Assembly: GCA_018268195.1 (NCBI GenBank)
Contig: JAFDWZ010000022.1
Span: 1-64,000 of the forward strand
Direction: 5' to 3'
Length of the DNA: 64,000 nt
Source of the DNA: Bacteroidota bacterium
Lineage (GTDB): Bacteria; Bacteroidota; Bacteroidia; AKYH767-A; OLB10
Both the position numbers and the translations under genes were made by a program. Below are positions 36,939 through 46,001 of this stretch, one piece after another; position 1 is the first letter of the stretch, and each line of letters begins with the position of its first letter. The notes beneath the pieces are model-generated. The model was not told the DNA's origin, did no database searches, and was given only the letters and a program-made list of their open reading frames with translations.

Positions 36939-37809
36939 AATGGAGAAGAAAGAATCTGATAAGTTTCATGTGATTTTATTTTGCGAGGATGATTTATCAT
37001 TGCTGCGCAAAAATCTGCAAAACCTAAGCAAACAATATCAAAAGAATTATATTGTGCATATTATTGCTGATATTGCAGCAAGAGAGCAGTTCAACAAAGA
37101 GTTTATGGAGCATAGCACTTCAGGAGGATGGGAAGTGCATTTTGTGAACGGGCTTGCTTATGAAAACCTGAGTTTGCTTGCCGATGTTATTAAAACCATT
37201 CAGGATGGTTGGATTTGTTTTTTGAAACCTTCGGATGAGTGGATGCCTTACCATCTCACAGCCATGAAAGATGCTACAGAGCAATGCCCCGGAAGCAAGT
37301 TTTTTTACTCGCAGAATGTTAAAGGCAGTCTGAAGTGTATCTCTAATCCATATTTTGATTCTAATCAGATTGACTATAATAATGTTGACATAAAGGAAGC
37401 AATAAGTTTGAGTCAGATGATGATTTATCATACGGTAGCGCAAAATATTTTCCTGCCCGCATTATGGTTCGATTCGCATTCAGACCTTATGGTGAAGTTG
37501 TCATTTATGAAATCATTTTCTTTACAAAAGATTAACAGGTTTACTTGCTCCTGTAAGGAGGCAGAACGCAATTACAACAGAAATTATTTCGAACAGCGAA
37601 TACTTACCATCAGTTTTGCAGTACGCAATTGGATAAACGATAACCACGCATTAAGAATAAAGTTAACGAGCAAGGTTTATAGAAACAGTGTTTGGTTGTT
37701 ATTTGTAAGAATGAAACTCGTTTCCTCGTTCATGTTGCTCAATGAAATGATGTGTTGTATCGCAGGCTTGCGTAAAGGTATAAAAGGAGGAATGGTAAAT
37801 GTTGACTGA
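36928..37809 (+). CDS. GT2-like protein with degenerate DxD, possibly inactive
   Basis: 293 residues if started at ATG 36928, which overlaps the previous gene by 11 nt; ATG 36940 is an alternative 1 nt after that stop. The N-terminal 110 residues follow a GT-A family 2 pattern: HVILFCEDDLSLLRKNLQNL, then YIVHIIADIA, then GWICFLKPSDEWMPYHLTAM. In the neighbouring GT2 the last segment reads FLDSDDFYLDNHL, so the catalytic DxD appears replaced by KPSD. The C-terminal 130 residues are basic, Cys-containing and unrecognised. It may be a non-catalytic subunit or have shifted activity. It overlaps the next gene by 11 nt. Confidence 0.65.
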   Translation: MLNEMEKKESDKFHVILFCEDDLSLLRKNLQNLSKQYQKNYIVHIIADIAAREQFNKEFMEHSTSGGWEVHFVNGLAYENLSLLADVIKTIQDGWICFLKPSDEWMPYHLTAMKDATEQCPGSKFFYSQNVKGSLKCISNPYFDSNQIDYNNVDIKEAISLSQMMIYHTVAQNIFLPALWFDSHSDLMVKLSFMKSFSLQKINRFTCSCKEAERNYNRNYFEQRILTISFAVRNWINDNHALRIKLTSKVYRNSVWLLFVRMKLVSSFMLLNEMMCCIAGLRKGIKGGMVNVD

Positions 37810-38692
37810 ACAACAGCCATTTTTCAGCGTAATCATGCCTGTTTACAATCGTGCCGAACTGGTAAAGGAATCTATTTACTCTGTTCTTAGACAGACATTT
37901 TGTGATTTTGAATTGATATGTATCAATGACGGAAGTACGGATAATACCCTTGAAGTATTAAAAGAAATGGAGCACCATGACTCACGTATTAAAGTTTTTT
38001 CACATGAAAACAAAGGAAGGTGTCAGGCACGTAATGAAGGAATTAAAAATGCAAAAGGAAAATGGGTTGCGTTTTTGGATTCAGATGATTTTTACCTTGA
38101 TAATCATCTGGAGACTTTGCGTAAGCTGATTAAGAGATTTCCTTCATTCAACGGAATTGCTACGGAGTTGGTTTTTGAAGACAGAATCCGTGATCATAAC
38201 AAGTGCCGTTATTATCGTGATTTTGTGGTATTAAGTTTAGAGGATTTTGCAGTAACAAATCCTATTTCACTTAATCAATTTTGTTATCATAAAGCCAGCA
38301 ATACTGATTTGCTTTTTCCTGAAATAAACATTCTTGCGGCAGAAGATTTATTGTTTTTCAGAATGTTTAGCTGCCGATTTAAAATTTTGAAAACAGGTAT
38401 TATTACCAATTTTGTGAACACACACGAAAATCGTTCTTTAAATCTTATTACACCTGAGCTTTTTGTTTACTGGAATGTTTTTGCAACCAATTATTTCATT
38501 GATAATTTCAGCGTTACGGAATCTGTTAAAAGGGATATGCAACAGTATGTGCAATTGGTTATCAGTAACGTTTATTTATCGGCAAAGAAAACCAAGGAAG
38601 GATTTCGTGAGTTGGTTAAAGTGCTGAAATATCCTTCAACTTACAGAAATGTACTTTTTTACAAAGCATTGATTAAATTATTCATAAACTGA
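37799..38692 (+). CDS. Glycosyltransferase family 2
   Basis: 297 residues. The canonical GT-A motifs are present: FSVIMPVYNRAELVKESIYSVLRQT, ICINDGSTDNT, NEGIKNAKGKWVAFLDSDDFY with intact DSDD metal site at about residue 97. The C-terminal half is helical and specific to this subfamily, without membrane helices. The ATG lies inside the previous gene (11-nt overlap) and the stop overlaps the asnB start as TGATG. It likely extends a surface glycan; donor and acceptor are unknown. Confidence 0.88.
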   Translation: MLTEQQPFFSVIMPVYNRAELVKESIYSVLRQTFCDFELICINDGSTDNTLEVLKEMEHHDSRIKVFSHENKGRCQARNEGIKNAKGKWVAFLDSDDFYLDNHLETLRKLIKRFPSFNGIATELVFEDRIRDHNKCRYYRDFVVLSLEDFAVTNPISLNQFCYHKASNTDLLFPEINILAAEDLLFFRMFSCRFKILKTGIITNFVNTHENRSLNLITPELFVYWNVFATNYFIDNFSVTESVKRDMQQYVQLVISNVYLSAKKTKEGFRELVKVLKYPSTYRNVLFYKALIKLFIN

Positions 38693-40584
38693 TGTGTGGC
38701 ATAGCAGGTACTTATTCGGTTAATGGTTTTTTCAGCAAAGGCGACATACAAGCAGCTGCTGATAAATTATTACATCGCGGCCCTGATGGTTATGGTTTTT
38801 TTGAAGATGAAAAGGTTTTACTTGCTCATCGGAGACTCTCCATCATTGATTTAGATGAACGAGCCTCACAACCTATGTATTCGCATGATGGACGTTATGT
38901 GATGGTGTACAACGGTGAAGTGTATAATTATGTTGAGCTGAAAGAGAAAATCATTAAGGAACATAGTGATTCTTCATTAGCTGAATTTAAAACCACCAGC
39001 GACTCGGAAGTAGCACTTCGCTTATTCGAAATTTACGGACCTGACTTTGTGACGGAACTAAACGGCATGTTTGCTATTTGTATTTACGACCGTCAGGAAG
39101 GAAAGTTGTATTTGTTTCGCGACAGAATAGGTATAAAGCCTTTGTTCTGGTATCAAGATGCAGCCGGAAATTTAGCTTTCGCCTCGGAGTTGAAGGCGCT
39201 CATGGCGATGAAAAATATTTCAAGAGAAATTGACGAAGATGCAATATTTTATTTTTTAAGGCTTGGTTTTATTCCTGCACCACTTACTGTTTTTAAACAC
39301 ATTCATAAACTTGAAAGCGGAACCTATTTAACTGTTAGCGCAGAAGGAGTAGCATCAAAAAAATTCTGGCAAGCTGCCGAACAGTATTGTGCTGATAAAC
39401 TTAATGATGAGAAGATAATTCAGGAGAAGTTACATTCAACATTATCCGAAGCGGTAAAAATTCAGTTGCGTAGTGATGTTCCTTATGGAATTTTTTTGAG
39501 TGGCGGAGTTGACTCCAGTTTGGTAACAGCATTGGCATCAAAACATGTAAACGGTAAACTGAATACGTTCTCTATTGGTTTTAAAGAACATTCACACAAT
39601 GAGGCTCCGCATGCACGCGCTGTAGCCGCACATCTTGGAACCAATCACCATGAGTTTATCGTTTCGCATAATGATGCTATTGGATTGATAGAAACATTCT
39701 TTGATGTGTATGATGAGCCGTATGCTGATACATCAGGAATTCCAACTATGTTGGTTTCAAATCTTGCTTCACAACATGTAAAAGTTGTACTTTCAGGAGA
39801 GGGTGGTGATGAATTGTTTTTTGGCTATGGTACGCACAACTGGTCAAAACGACTTAAGCAGTTCCCTTTCAATATATGCAGAGTTCCGTTACGGATTTTA
39901 TTCTCTCAACTATCATCACGATACCAAAGAGTTTCAAAGTTGTTGGACTATGATGCAGATAGTATATTTCTACCAGAGCATATTTACTCACAAGAGCAAT
40001 ATTTGTTCAACATTGGAGAAATGGAAGGTATGCTCAGTAAGCATTCGCGTTCCCACTTTAAGACCTTTACTGAAAATTATGCCGGAACACTTCGTAGCAA
40101 GTATGGAAACCTTAAAAATATTGCTCCTGAAGAGTTGCAATCGTTTTTTGAAATAAAATTTTCGTTGCAGGATGATTTACTTACGAAAGTTGACCGCGCA
40201 ACCATGCATCATTCAATTGAAGCGCGTGTGCCTTTGTTGGATAATAATGTAGTACAGTTGGCATTGCAGATTTCCCCGGAGGAAAAAATTAAGAACGGAG
40301 TCAATAAGTATCCTCTGAAAAAAATGCTTTCAGAATATTTGCCGGAAGATATTTTTATGCGACCTAAAAAAGGGTTTTCCATTCCACTTGTTAAATGGCT
40401 GAAAAATGAGTGGAGTTATTTAATCAATGATTATTTAAACGATAAAGTTGTTGAGCAGGTAGGTTTATTTGAACCACAAGAAATACGAAAATTGGTAAAC
40501 CAGTTTTTTGAAGGAAGTGATTTTCTGTATAACCGCATTTGGTGTCTGATAGCATTGCACCGATGGTTTATTAAAAATACTTAA
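38692..40584 (+). CDS. asnB: Asparagine synthetase (glutamine-hydrolysing), AsnB family
   Basis: 630 residues. The start MCGIAG exposes the catalytic Cys2 of the class II glutaminase domain, and RGPDGYG, VYNGEVYNYVEL and SDSEVALRLFE complete it (about residues 1-210). The synthetase domain contains the ATP pyrophosphatase motif LSGGVDSSLV (about 270) and LSGEGGDELFFGYG. Both active sites look intact. As the last gene of a glycosyltransferase run, it may act like WbpS-type enzymes that amidate uronic acids in polysaccharides rather than make free asparagine; this is inferred only from context. Its stop codon directly abuts that of the convergent batE gene. Confidence 0.92.
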   Translation: MCGIAGTYSVNGFFSKGDIQAAADKLLHRGPDGYGFFEDEKVLLAHRRLSIIDLDERASQPMYSHDGRYVMVYNGEVYNYVELKEKIIKEHSDSSLAEFKTTSDSEVALRLFEIYGPDFVTELNGMFAICIYDRQEGKLYLFRDRIGIKPLFWYQDAAGNLAFASELKALMAMKNISREIDEDAIFYFLRLGFIPAPLTVFKHIHKLESGTYLTVSAEGVASKKFWQAAEQYCADKLNDEKIIQEKLHSTLSEAVKIQLRSDVPYGIFLSGGVDSSLVTALASKHVNGKLNTFSIGFKEHSHNEAPHARAVAAHLGTNHHEFIVSHNDAIGLIETFFDVYDEPYADTSGIPTMLVSNLASQHVKVVLSGEGGDELFFGYGTHNWSKRLKQFPFNICRVPLRILFSQLSSRYQRVSKLLDYDADSIFLPEHIYSQEQYLFNIGEMEGMLSKHSRSHFKTFTENYAGTLRSKYGNLKNIAPEELQSFFEIKFSLQDDLLTKVDRATMHHSIEARVPLLDNNVVQLALQISPEEKIKNGVNKYPLKKMLSEYLPEDIFMRPKKGFSIPLVKWLKNEWSYLINDYLNDKVVEQVGLFEPQEIRKLVNQFFEGSDFLYNRIWCLIALHRWFIKNT

Positions 40585-41346
40585 TCATATTTTTTCAATA
40601 TCCTTATCACGAATCCAACCTTCGTTTCCATTAGGAATCTTGATTTTTTTCCAACCCTGAAGTTCGTCCGTAATATTAATTTTGGTGCCTTCATGTAATT
40701 GAAAAAGGTTGGTTCCTTTGTCATCGGGCGAGCTTTTAATATAGGCGCTCTGCGAAATGATTAATGCACTATTGGAATTTTCGTTTAACCTGTTTTGCTG
40801 ATAGGTTACATAAAAATAAAAAAGAGATATTCCAAGCAGCAAAAATGAAAGAAAGAAAAAAGTTTTTTTAACGGAATATACTTTAAAAAAAATATAGAGT
40901 CCGAAGGATATAACAGAAAGCCAGAAAATGATAAGAAAAATAATGGCTCTGGTAGTAGTTGAAGAGTAAGTCAAATAATTCTCCCACCATTCTTCGTAAA
41001 ACACTTTGGGTGCAGGTTCAATTTTGTCAATAGTGTTTTGATTTGCCAAGGCAAGATTTAAATCCACATCGTTGTCATCAGGTTTCAACTTTTTGGCACG
41101 TTCGTAATTAAGTATGGCTTTTGTGTAATTTCCTGTTTTGTAATAGGCATTACCAAGATTAAAGTAAACTTCAAAAGAGGTTGTTCCGGAGTTTAGTATG
41201 CTCTCATATTTTTCAATGGCCTGATTGTAATTTTGTTTTAAGTAAAAATCATTGCCCTGCTTAAACAAATCATCAGCACTTTGTGCAAATGCAGAAGCAG
41301 TGAGGATGCCAATTGATACTATTATCAGATAAAGGATTCTTCTCAT
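40585..41346 (-). CDS. batE: Aerotolerance operon protein BatE (TPR and SH3)
   Basis: 253 residues. A signal peptide (ILYLIIVSIGILTASAFA) is followed by about two TPR repeats (LFKQGNDFYLKQNYNQAIEKYE; YFNLGNAYYKTGNYTKAILNYERA), two membrane helices (about residues 134-155 and 163-180) and a C-terminal bacterial SH3 domain (SAYIKSSPDDKGTNLFQLHEGTKINI ending GWIRDKDIEKI, read as separate strands). This layout fits BatE of the Bacteroides aerotolerance operon. It lies 4 bp after batD as the final gene. The TPR part probably faces the periplasm and binds BatC or other partners. Confidence 0.85.
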   Translation of the reverse strand: MRRILYLIIVSIGILTASAFAQSADDLFKQGNDFYLKQNYNQAIEKYESILNSGTTSFEVYFNLGNAYYKTGNYTKAILNYERAKKLKPDDNDVDLNLALANQNTIDKIEPAPKVFYEEWWENYLTYSSTTTRAIIFLIIFWLSVISFGLYIFFKVYSVKKTFFFLSFLLLGISLFYFYVTYQQNRLNENSNSALIISQSAYIKSSPDDKGTNLFQLHEGTKINITDELQGWKKIKIPNGNEGWIRDKDIEKI

Positions 41347-41350
41347 GTGA

Positions 41351-43225
41351 TTACGCGGTTAATGAGTTTTCCAATTCAGTAATTATCGAAACACTGTCAG
41401 CATAAATCTGCTGCGGATTCACACTCTGTAACTGAGAGGCAAAACGTGCCAACTCGCAAGTGTCAATCGTGTTAATCATTTTTGTTATCAGTGATTCACT
41501 GATATTTTTTTCTGCTAATTTTTTTGCCAGAGTTTCTTTGCTAAGGTCTGCCATATCAATTCCTAGTTTGTCGGAAGCATAACCATTCAGGCCTTTAAAA
41601 ATTTCTTCGTAGAACAATTCTGTTTTACCTGCATCCAGTTCTTTTTTAGCGGAGGCAAGTCTTTTTTGAGCCATCTTGGTTGCTCTTGTGCTTCGCATAT
41701 AAGCTACATCACCTGACATTTTTTCCTGACGTTTTTTATAAACGATAAGTACTATCAGCAGTATTATTGGAATCAATAAAAGAATATAAAAAAGTGAACT
41801 TCCGAAAAATGTACCATGAGCAAAAGTTGTCATGGTTCCTGTTTTAATAAAGGCAATATCTTTTCCGAGAAGTTTTACATCGGTTTTATTCTGGTAGGAT
41901 GCAACGGATTGTGCAGCTGATGCATCACCGCTGATTCCTTTAACGGTAACTTTTAAAGCGGAGGATGACAGTTGAACATATTGTTTTTTATTCAGGTCGA
42001 AGAAAGTAAAATGTATGGGGTCAATGGTATAATCTCCTTCATGACGAGGAATTATCAGATACTCGAAAGTTTTGCTTCCGTTAACACCATTTTCCGAAAC
42101 AGATACATTATCATCAATTTTAGGGTCGTAGGTTTCAAAGTCTGTAGGGAGTTTTAACTCAGGAGCATCAATTAATTTTAAATTACCTTTTCCGCTGATT
42201 TTTACTTTCAAGTTGATGGCATCATTCGCCTTTACCTGATCTTTATCTAATGCTGCCTGTAAAGTAAAGTTTCCTACAGCGCCCTTAAAATGATCATCAG
42301 GTGCAGGAGGCAAATCTTTCACGGTTATTTTTACAGGTTCACTTTTTACATTCACTTTTACATCGCGTGCCATTCCAAAAAATGGATCATTAAAGAATGG
42401 GTCATTGAATATGTCAAAAGGGTTGTTGGAGCGTTTACGTTGATTTTGTACTCTGGCAATACAACTGCCCTGCATGGGGTCAATAGATAATGTGCCTGAT
42501 TGCTGAGGAAAAAGAATCACTTTTTTAACAATACCTACGCGATATTGTTCTCCATTGATTACTTCTGTTTTTAACTCCAGTTGGTCGGGCATTTTAAGTT
42601 CCTGCGACCAAAAACCATTCAGTGCCGGAAGTTTATCAATAGTATAATTTACTAAGCTAACCTTGGTATAAAGTTTATAAGTAGCAAGTATGGCTTCTCC
42701 TCTGTAAACAGAAGATTTGTCAACACTCACACGTAAAAACACACTCTTTGTAGTTATTCCATTGTCATCATCATTGCTTTGTGAGCCTGCAGCACCTGCC
42801 TGTGGTTTACCCTGACCTTTAATGACGTTTAGTGTTAGTACATTCGATTTTATTTTCACTCCATTCACATCAATCGTAGCGGGATCTATACGGAAAGTGC
42901 CTTCTGATTTAGCCTGCAAATAATATGTGAATGAAACTGATTGCGACATATTACCATTAATAAACTGCATGCTAGTGCTTTGATTAGGCCCGCTGAGAAT
43001 ATTAAAATCCTTGAAAGATGGTGCCTGAAAATTACTTGCCTGAGCGTTTATGGTAAAGGTAATTGAAAATTGCTCGTTGGTGCCAATAGGGTTTCGGTTA
43101 ACCGTTGCGGTGAAACTTATTTCAGCAGCTTGTGTGCTTAACCCTAAAAACAATAATGCAAAAGTTAGAACAATTTGTCCTGACTTTCTCAATCGTGAAA
43201 TAAGATTTTTAATAATCATTACCAT
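41351..43225 (-). CDS. batD: BatD, membrane-anchored protein of the Bat operon
   Basis: 624 residues. A signal sequence (QIVLTFALLFLGLSTQAAEI) is followed by a large beta-sandwich periplasmic region matching the BatD/oxygen-tolerance family (VNRNPIGTNEQFSITFTI; VSVDKSSVYRGEAILATYKL; LQAALDKDQVKANDAINLKVKI, seen as repeated strands). A single membrane helix (FYILLLIPIILLIVLIVY, about residue 480) precedes a helical cytoplasmic tail of about 130 residues. The start overlaps the batC stop by 7 nt. The protein probably forms the periplasmic scaffold of the Bat complex; the biochemical role is not established. Confidence 0.9.
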   Translation of the reverse strand: MVMIIKNLISRLRKSGQIVLTFALLFLGLSTQAAEISFTATVNRNPIGTNEQFSITFTINAQASNFQAPSFKDFNILSGPNQSTSMQFINGNMSQSVSFTYYLQAKSEGTFRIDPATIDVNGVKIKSNVLTLNVIKGQGKPQAGAAGSQSNDDDNGITTKSVFLRVSVDKSSVYRGEAILATYKLYTKVSLVNYTIDKLPALNGFWSQELKMPDQLELKTEVINGEQYRVGIVKKVILFPQQSGTLSIDPMQGSCIARVQNQRKRSNNPFDIFNDPFFNDPFFGMARDVKVNVKSEPVKITVKDLPPAPDDHFKGAVGNFTLQAALDKDQVKANDAINLKVKISGKGNLKLIDAPELKLPTDFETYDPKIDDNVSVSENGVNGSKTFEYLIIPRHEGDYTIDPIHFTFFDLNKKQYVQLSSSALKVTVKGISGDASAAQSVASYQNKTDVKLLGKDIAFIKTGTMTTFAHGTFFGSSLFYILLLIPIILLIVLIVYKKRQEKMSGDVAYMRSTRATKMAQKRLASAKKELDAGKTELFYEEIFKGLNGYASDKLGIDMADLSKETLAKKLAEKNISESLITKMINTIDTCELARFASQLQSVNPQQIYADSVSIITELENSLTA

Positions 43226-43941
43226 TGTTTTTCAATCCTGACACGTGTACCTTCTTTTTTGGCCATCTTCTTCTGAAGTTCTTTTTCATCATTATTTACA
43301 GCCTGCAACATTCGTTCTGCATCTTCTTTTGAAATTTTTGGTTGTTGTGCCTGTTCTTTTTGTTGTTGTTTCTGTTCCTGATTTTGCTGCTGTTTCTGAT
43401 CCTGATTTTCTTTCTTATCGTCTTTCTTGTCCTGATTTTGTTGTTTCTGATCTTTTTTCTGGTTCTGCTTATCTTTATTGTTTTTATCTTGTTGCTGTTG
43501 TTGCTGCTGCTGTCTTAGTTTTGAAAGTGCATAAACATAATTGTAACGTGTATCCTCATCATTTGGATTAAGTTTTAAAGCCTCTTTATATGCGTTGGCA
43601 CTTTCCTGATACTTCTCTGCCTTCAGCATGGCGTTGCCCTGATTGTAAAATGATTTTGCTTTCAGCTCATTGTCTGTTTTTTCGTTGGAGAGATTTTGAA
43701 ATGTCCCCGCAGCTTCATCATATTTTCCTTGCTTATACAGCGCATCTCCCAGGTTGAACTTTCCTTCTATGGTCTTGTTATTTTTTTCAATGGATTTACG
43801 ATAGCTCATTTCGGCTTCTGAGAAATCTCCTTTTTTATAATCACGATTACCCTCACGTATCATCGGCTTTTCATTTTGAGCAATGCTGATAAACGGAATC
43901 ATCAGTAATGACAATATCAGAATTAAATTACTTTTTCTCAT
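43219..43941 (-). CDS. batC: BatC, TPR protein with a Gln/Lys/Asp-rich tail
   Basis: 240 residues from ATG 43941 (MRKSNLILILS), which gives a proper signal peptide and overlaps the batB stop by 14 nt; the longer reading from 44007 would run deep into batB. Three TPR-like repeats (AEMSYRKSIEKNNKTIEGKF, AAGTFQNLSNEKTDNELKAK, SANAYKEALKLNPNDEDTRY) occupy about residues 30-140. They are followed by a low-complexity stretch of Gln, Lys, Asp and Asn (about residues 140-205), which would be disordered. The last 30 residues are again helical (AERMLQAVNNDEKELQKKM). It belongs to the Bat operon and likely interacts with BatA/B. Confidence 0.88.
   Translation of the reverse strand: MRKSNLILILSLLMIPFISIAQNEKPMIREGNRDYKKGDFSEAEMSYRKSIEKNNKTIEGKFNLGDALYKQGKYDEAAGTFQNLSNEKTDNELKAKSFYNQGNAMLKAEKYQESANAYKEALKLNPNDEDTRYNYVYALSKLRQQQQQQQQDKNNKDKQNQKKDQKQQNQDKKDDKKENQDQKQQQNQEQKQQQKEQAQQPKISKEDAERMLQAVNNDEKELQKKMAKKEGTRVRIEKQW
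43341..43516 (-). repeat. Low-complexity CAA/CAG-rich tract within batC
   Basis: The tract encodes runs of Gln interrupted by Lys, Asp and Asn. Its densest part is 43490-43512, where CAA/CAG codons repeat eight times in a row. Such a tract could vary in length by replication slippage. Confidence 0.7.
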
Positions 43942-44980
43942 CACCTTCTCCAAATAAATTAAGTTCTTCCATCCATTTACTTCTCTTTTCAGAAATGATA
44001 AATTCAATCAGCAATAATAATAACGAAATTCCTAAAAAATACTGAAACTGATCTGCATAATCTGTAAACATCTTGCTGCCAAACTCATTTTTCTGCATGG
44101 CATTAATTTCTTTCATAATAATTCCAAGTCCGTCATCACTGTTGGTAGCTCGAATAAATTTTCCATTGCCTGCCTGTGCTATTTCTGCCAGAGAGCTTTC
44201 ATCCAGTTTGGTAATAACGGTTTGCCCATTGTTGTCCTGCATATAACCGGTGCGTTGCCCGTTATTAAACACAGGAATGGGGCCTCCGTTTATTGTTCCC
44301 ATACCAATTGTGTGAACAATAATATTGTTTTTATAGGCATTTTTTGCTGCTTGCACTGCATCATCTTCGTGATTTTCTCCATCTGTTATTACAATGATGG
44401 CTTTATTCTTCTTTGCAGAATCGCTGTTGCTGAATGACTGAACAGCTAAATCAATCGCTTTTCCAATAGCGGTTCCCTGTGTTGGAACCATGTTGGTGTT
44501 AACCGATGCGAGAAAAAGTTTTGCAGCTCCATAATCGGTGGTTATAGGCAACTGCGTGTAAGCTTCCCCTGCAAAAACTATCAACCCGATTCTATCGCCC
44601 TGCAATTGGTCTATCAGTCGGGAGATAGCTTGTTTCGACCGCTGTAATCTGCTGGGTTTAATATCTTCTGCATTCATGCTGTTGCTCACATCAAGAGCTA
44701 TCACCACATCTACGCCTTTGCGTTTCACGGTTTCCAACTTGGTTCCTATTTGTGGGCCGGCAATTCCTATAATCAAAAAAGTAAACGCAAGCGCAAGCAA
44801 GACAAATTTGATAACAGGTTTGGTATAAGCTTTCCCCGGAGTAAGCTGACGTACTAATTCGTAATCACCAAATAATCGCAATGATTTTTTTCTCCATCGC
44901 AGTAATGCAATAAATAAAACCACCATAACCGGAACAAGTAAGAGTCCGTAAAGTGCTTCGCTATGTGATAATCGGAACAT
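43928..44980 (-). CDS. batB: BatB, vWA-domain membrane protein
   Basis: 350 residues. Two N-terminal membrane helices (about 8-28 and 57-76) are followed by a periplasmic vWA domain with MIDAS motif DVSNS (Asp97, Ser99, Ser101) and VITDGENHEDD, and a final membrane helix near residue 320 (FLGISLLLLLIEFII). The arrangement is shared with BatA, 13 bp upstream, and the two vWA proteins may form a hetero-oligomer acted on by the MoxR ATPase. The assignment rests on order and domain layout of the operon. Confidence 0.9.
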   Translation of the reverse strand: MFRLSHSEALYGLLLVPVMVVLFIALLRWRKKSLRLFGDYELVRQLTPGKAYTKPVIKFVLLALAFTFLIIGIAGPQIGTKLETVKRKGVDVVIALDVSNSMNAEDIKPSRLQRSKQAISRLIDQLQGDRIGLIVFAGEAYTQLPITTDYGAAKLFLASVNTNMVPTQGTAIGKAIDLAVQSFSNSDSAKKNKAIIVITDGENHEDDAVQAAKNAYKNNIIVHTIGMGTINGGPIPVFNNGQRTGYMQDNNGQTVITKLDESSLAEIAQAGNGKFIRATNSDDGLGIIMKEINAMQKNEFGSKMFTDYADQFQYFLGISLLLLLIEFIISEKRSKWMEELNLFGEGDEKK

Positions 44981-44993
44981 TTCTTCGGTGTTA

Positions 44994-45995
44994 TTATGGT
45001 AGTTTACGTAACCAGGTATATCTTAATAATATTTCAAGCAGCAGAAATATTCCGGCTGCTAATGCAAAAGGAAAAAATTCTTCGCTATATCTTCTGAACT
45101 CTGTGACTTCTATTTTAGTTTTCTCCAGTTTGTCAATTTCATTATAAATTTCTTTTAGTTTACTGTTGTTGGTAGCTCGGAAATATTTACCGTCAGTAGC
45201 ATCAGAAATTTGTTTGCAGACAGCCTCATCAATCTGTACTTCCATATTCTGATACTGAATGCCAAAAGGAGTTTTGAAAGGATAGGGCGCCATTCCCTGT
45301 GTGCCTACACCTATGGTGTAAACACGTATTCCAAATGTCTTAGCAATTTCGCCTGCAGTAAGTGGTGCAATAGAGCCTGCATTGTTTACTCCGTCAGTGA
45401 GAAGAATTATGACCTTGCTTTTTGTTTTAACATCTTTCAGTCGGTTCACTGCTGTTGCCAGTCCTTCACCAATTGCAGTTCCGTCAACAAGCATTCCACT
45501 TTCTATTTTCGAAACCTGATTTTTTAACACGGCATGGTCGGAAGTGATAGGGCACATGGTGAAACTTTCACCGGCAAAAATTACCAATCCTATTAAATCA
45601 TTCGGTCTCTTATCAATGAATTCAAGTGCTACTTTTTTTGCTGCTTCAATACGATTAGGTTTGAAATCTTCTGCCAGCATACTTCCTGAAATATCCATTG
45701 CCATCACAATTGAAATCCCTTCAGAAGTTACTTCCTGACCTTTGGAAGATGACTGTGGTCGTGCCAGTGCAACTACTATAGCTGCTACTGAAAGTACACG
45801 CAACATCAATGGCAGAAATCCTAATTGCTGACGCAATGTGGGCTTATAGTTTTTAAATCCATCATCTGTTGAAACATTAAGGCTTACCTTCTTTTTAGAA
45901 TTAACCTTGAAGTGCCATAGCAAAAGCAATGGTATGAGCAGCAACAACCAGAAAAACTGCGGATAGGCAAAATGTATGTTATTGAAATACTCCAT
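44994..45995 (-). CDS. batA: BatA, vWA-domain membrane protein
   Basis: 333 residues with the same layout as BatB: membrane helices at about 12-28 and 60-78, a vWA domain with MIDAS DISGS (Asp101, Ser103, Ser105) and LLTDGVNNAG, and a C-terminal helix (FPFALAAGIFLLLEILL). vWA domains paired with MoxR ATPases generally act in protein-complex assembly or metal insertion. In Bacteroides the operon affects aerotolerance, but the molecular activity is unknown. It starts 6 bp after the batX-type gene. Confidence 0.9.
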   Translation of the reverse strand: MEYFNNIHFAYPQFFWLLLLIPLLLLWHFKVNSKKKVSLNVSTDDGFKNYKPTLRQQLGFLPLMLRVLSVAAIVVALARPQSSSKGQEVTSEGISIVMAMDISGSMLAEDFKPNRIEAAKKVALEFIDKRPNDLIGLVIFAGESFTMCPITSDHAVLKNQVSKIESGMLVDGTAIGEGLATAVNRLKDVKTKSKVIILLTDGVNNAGSIAPLTAGEIAKTFGIRVYTIGVGTQGMAPYPFKTPFGIQYQNMEVQIDEAVCKQISDATDGKYFRATNNSKLKEIYNEIDKLEKTKIEVTEFRRYSEEFFPFALAAGIFLLLEILLRYTWLRKLP

Positions 45996-46001
45996 GCTTC
46001 G

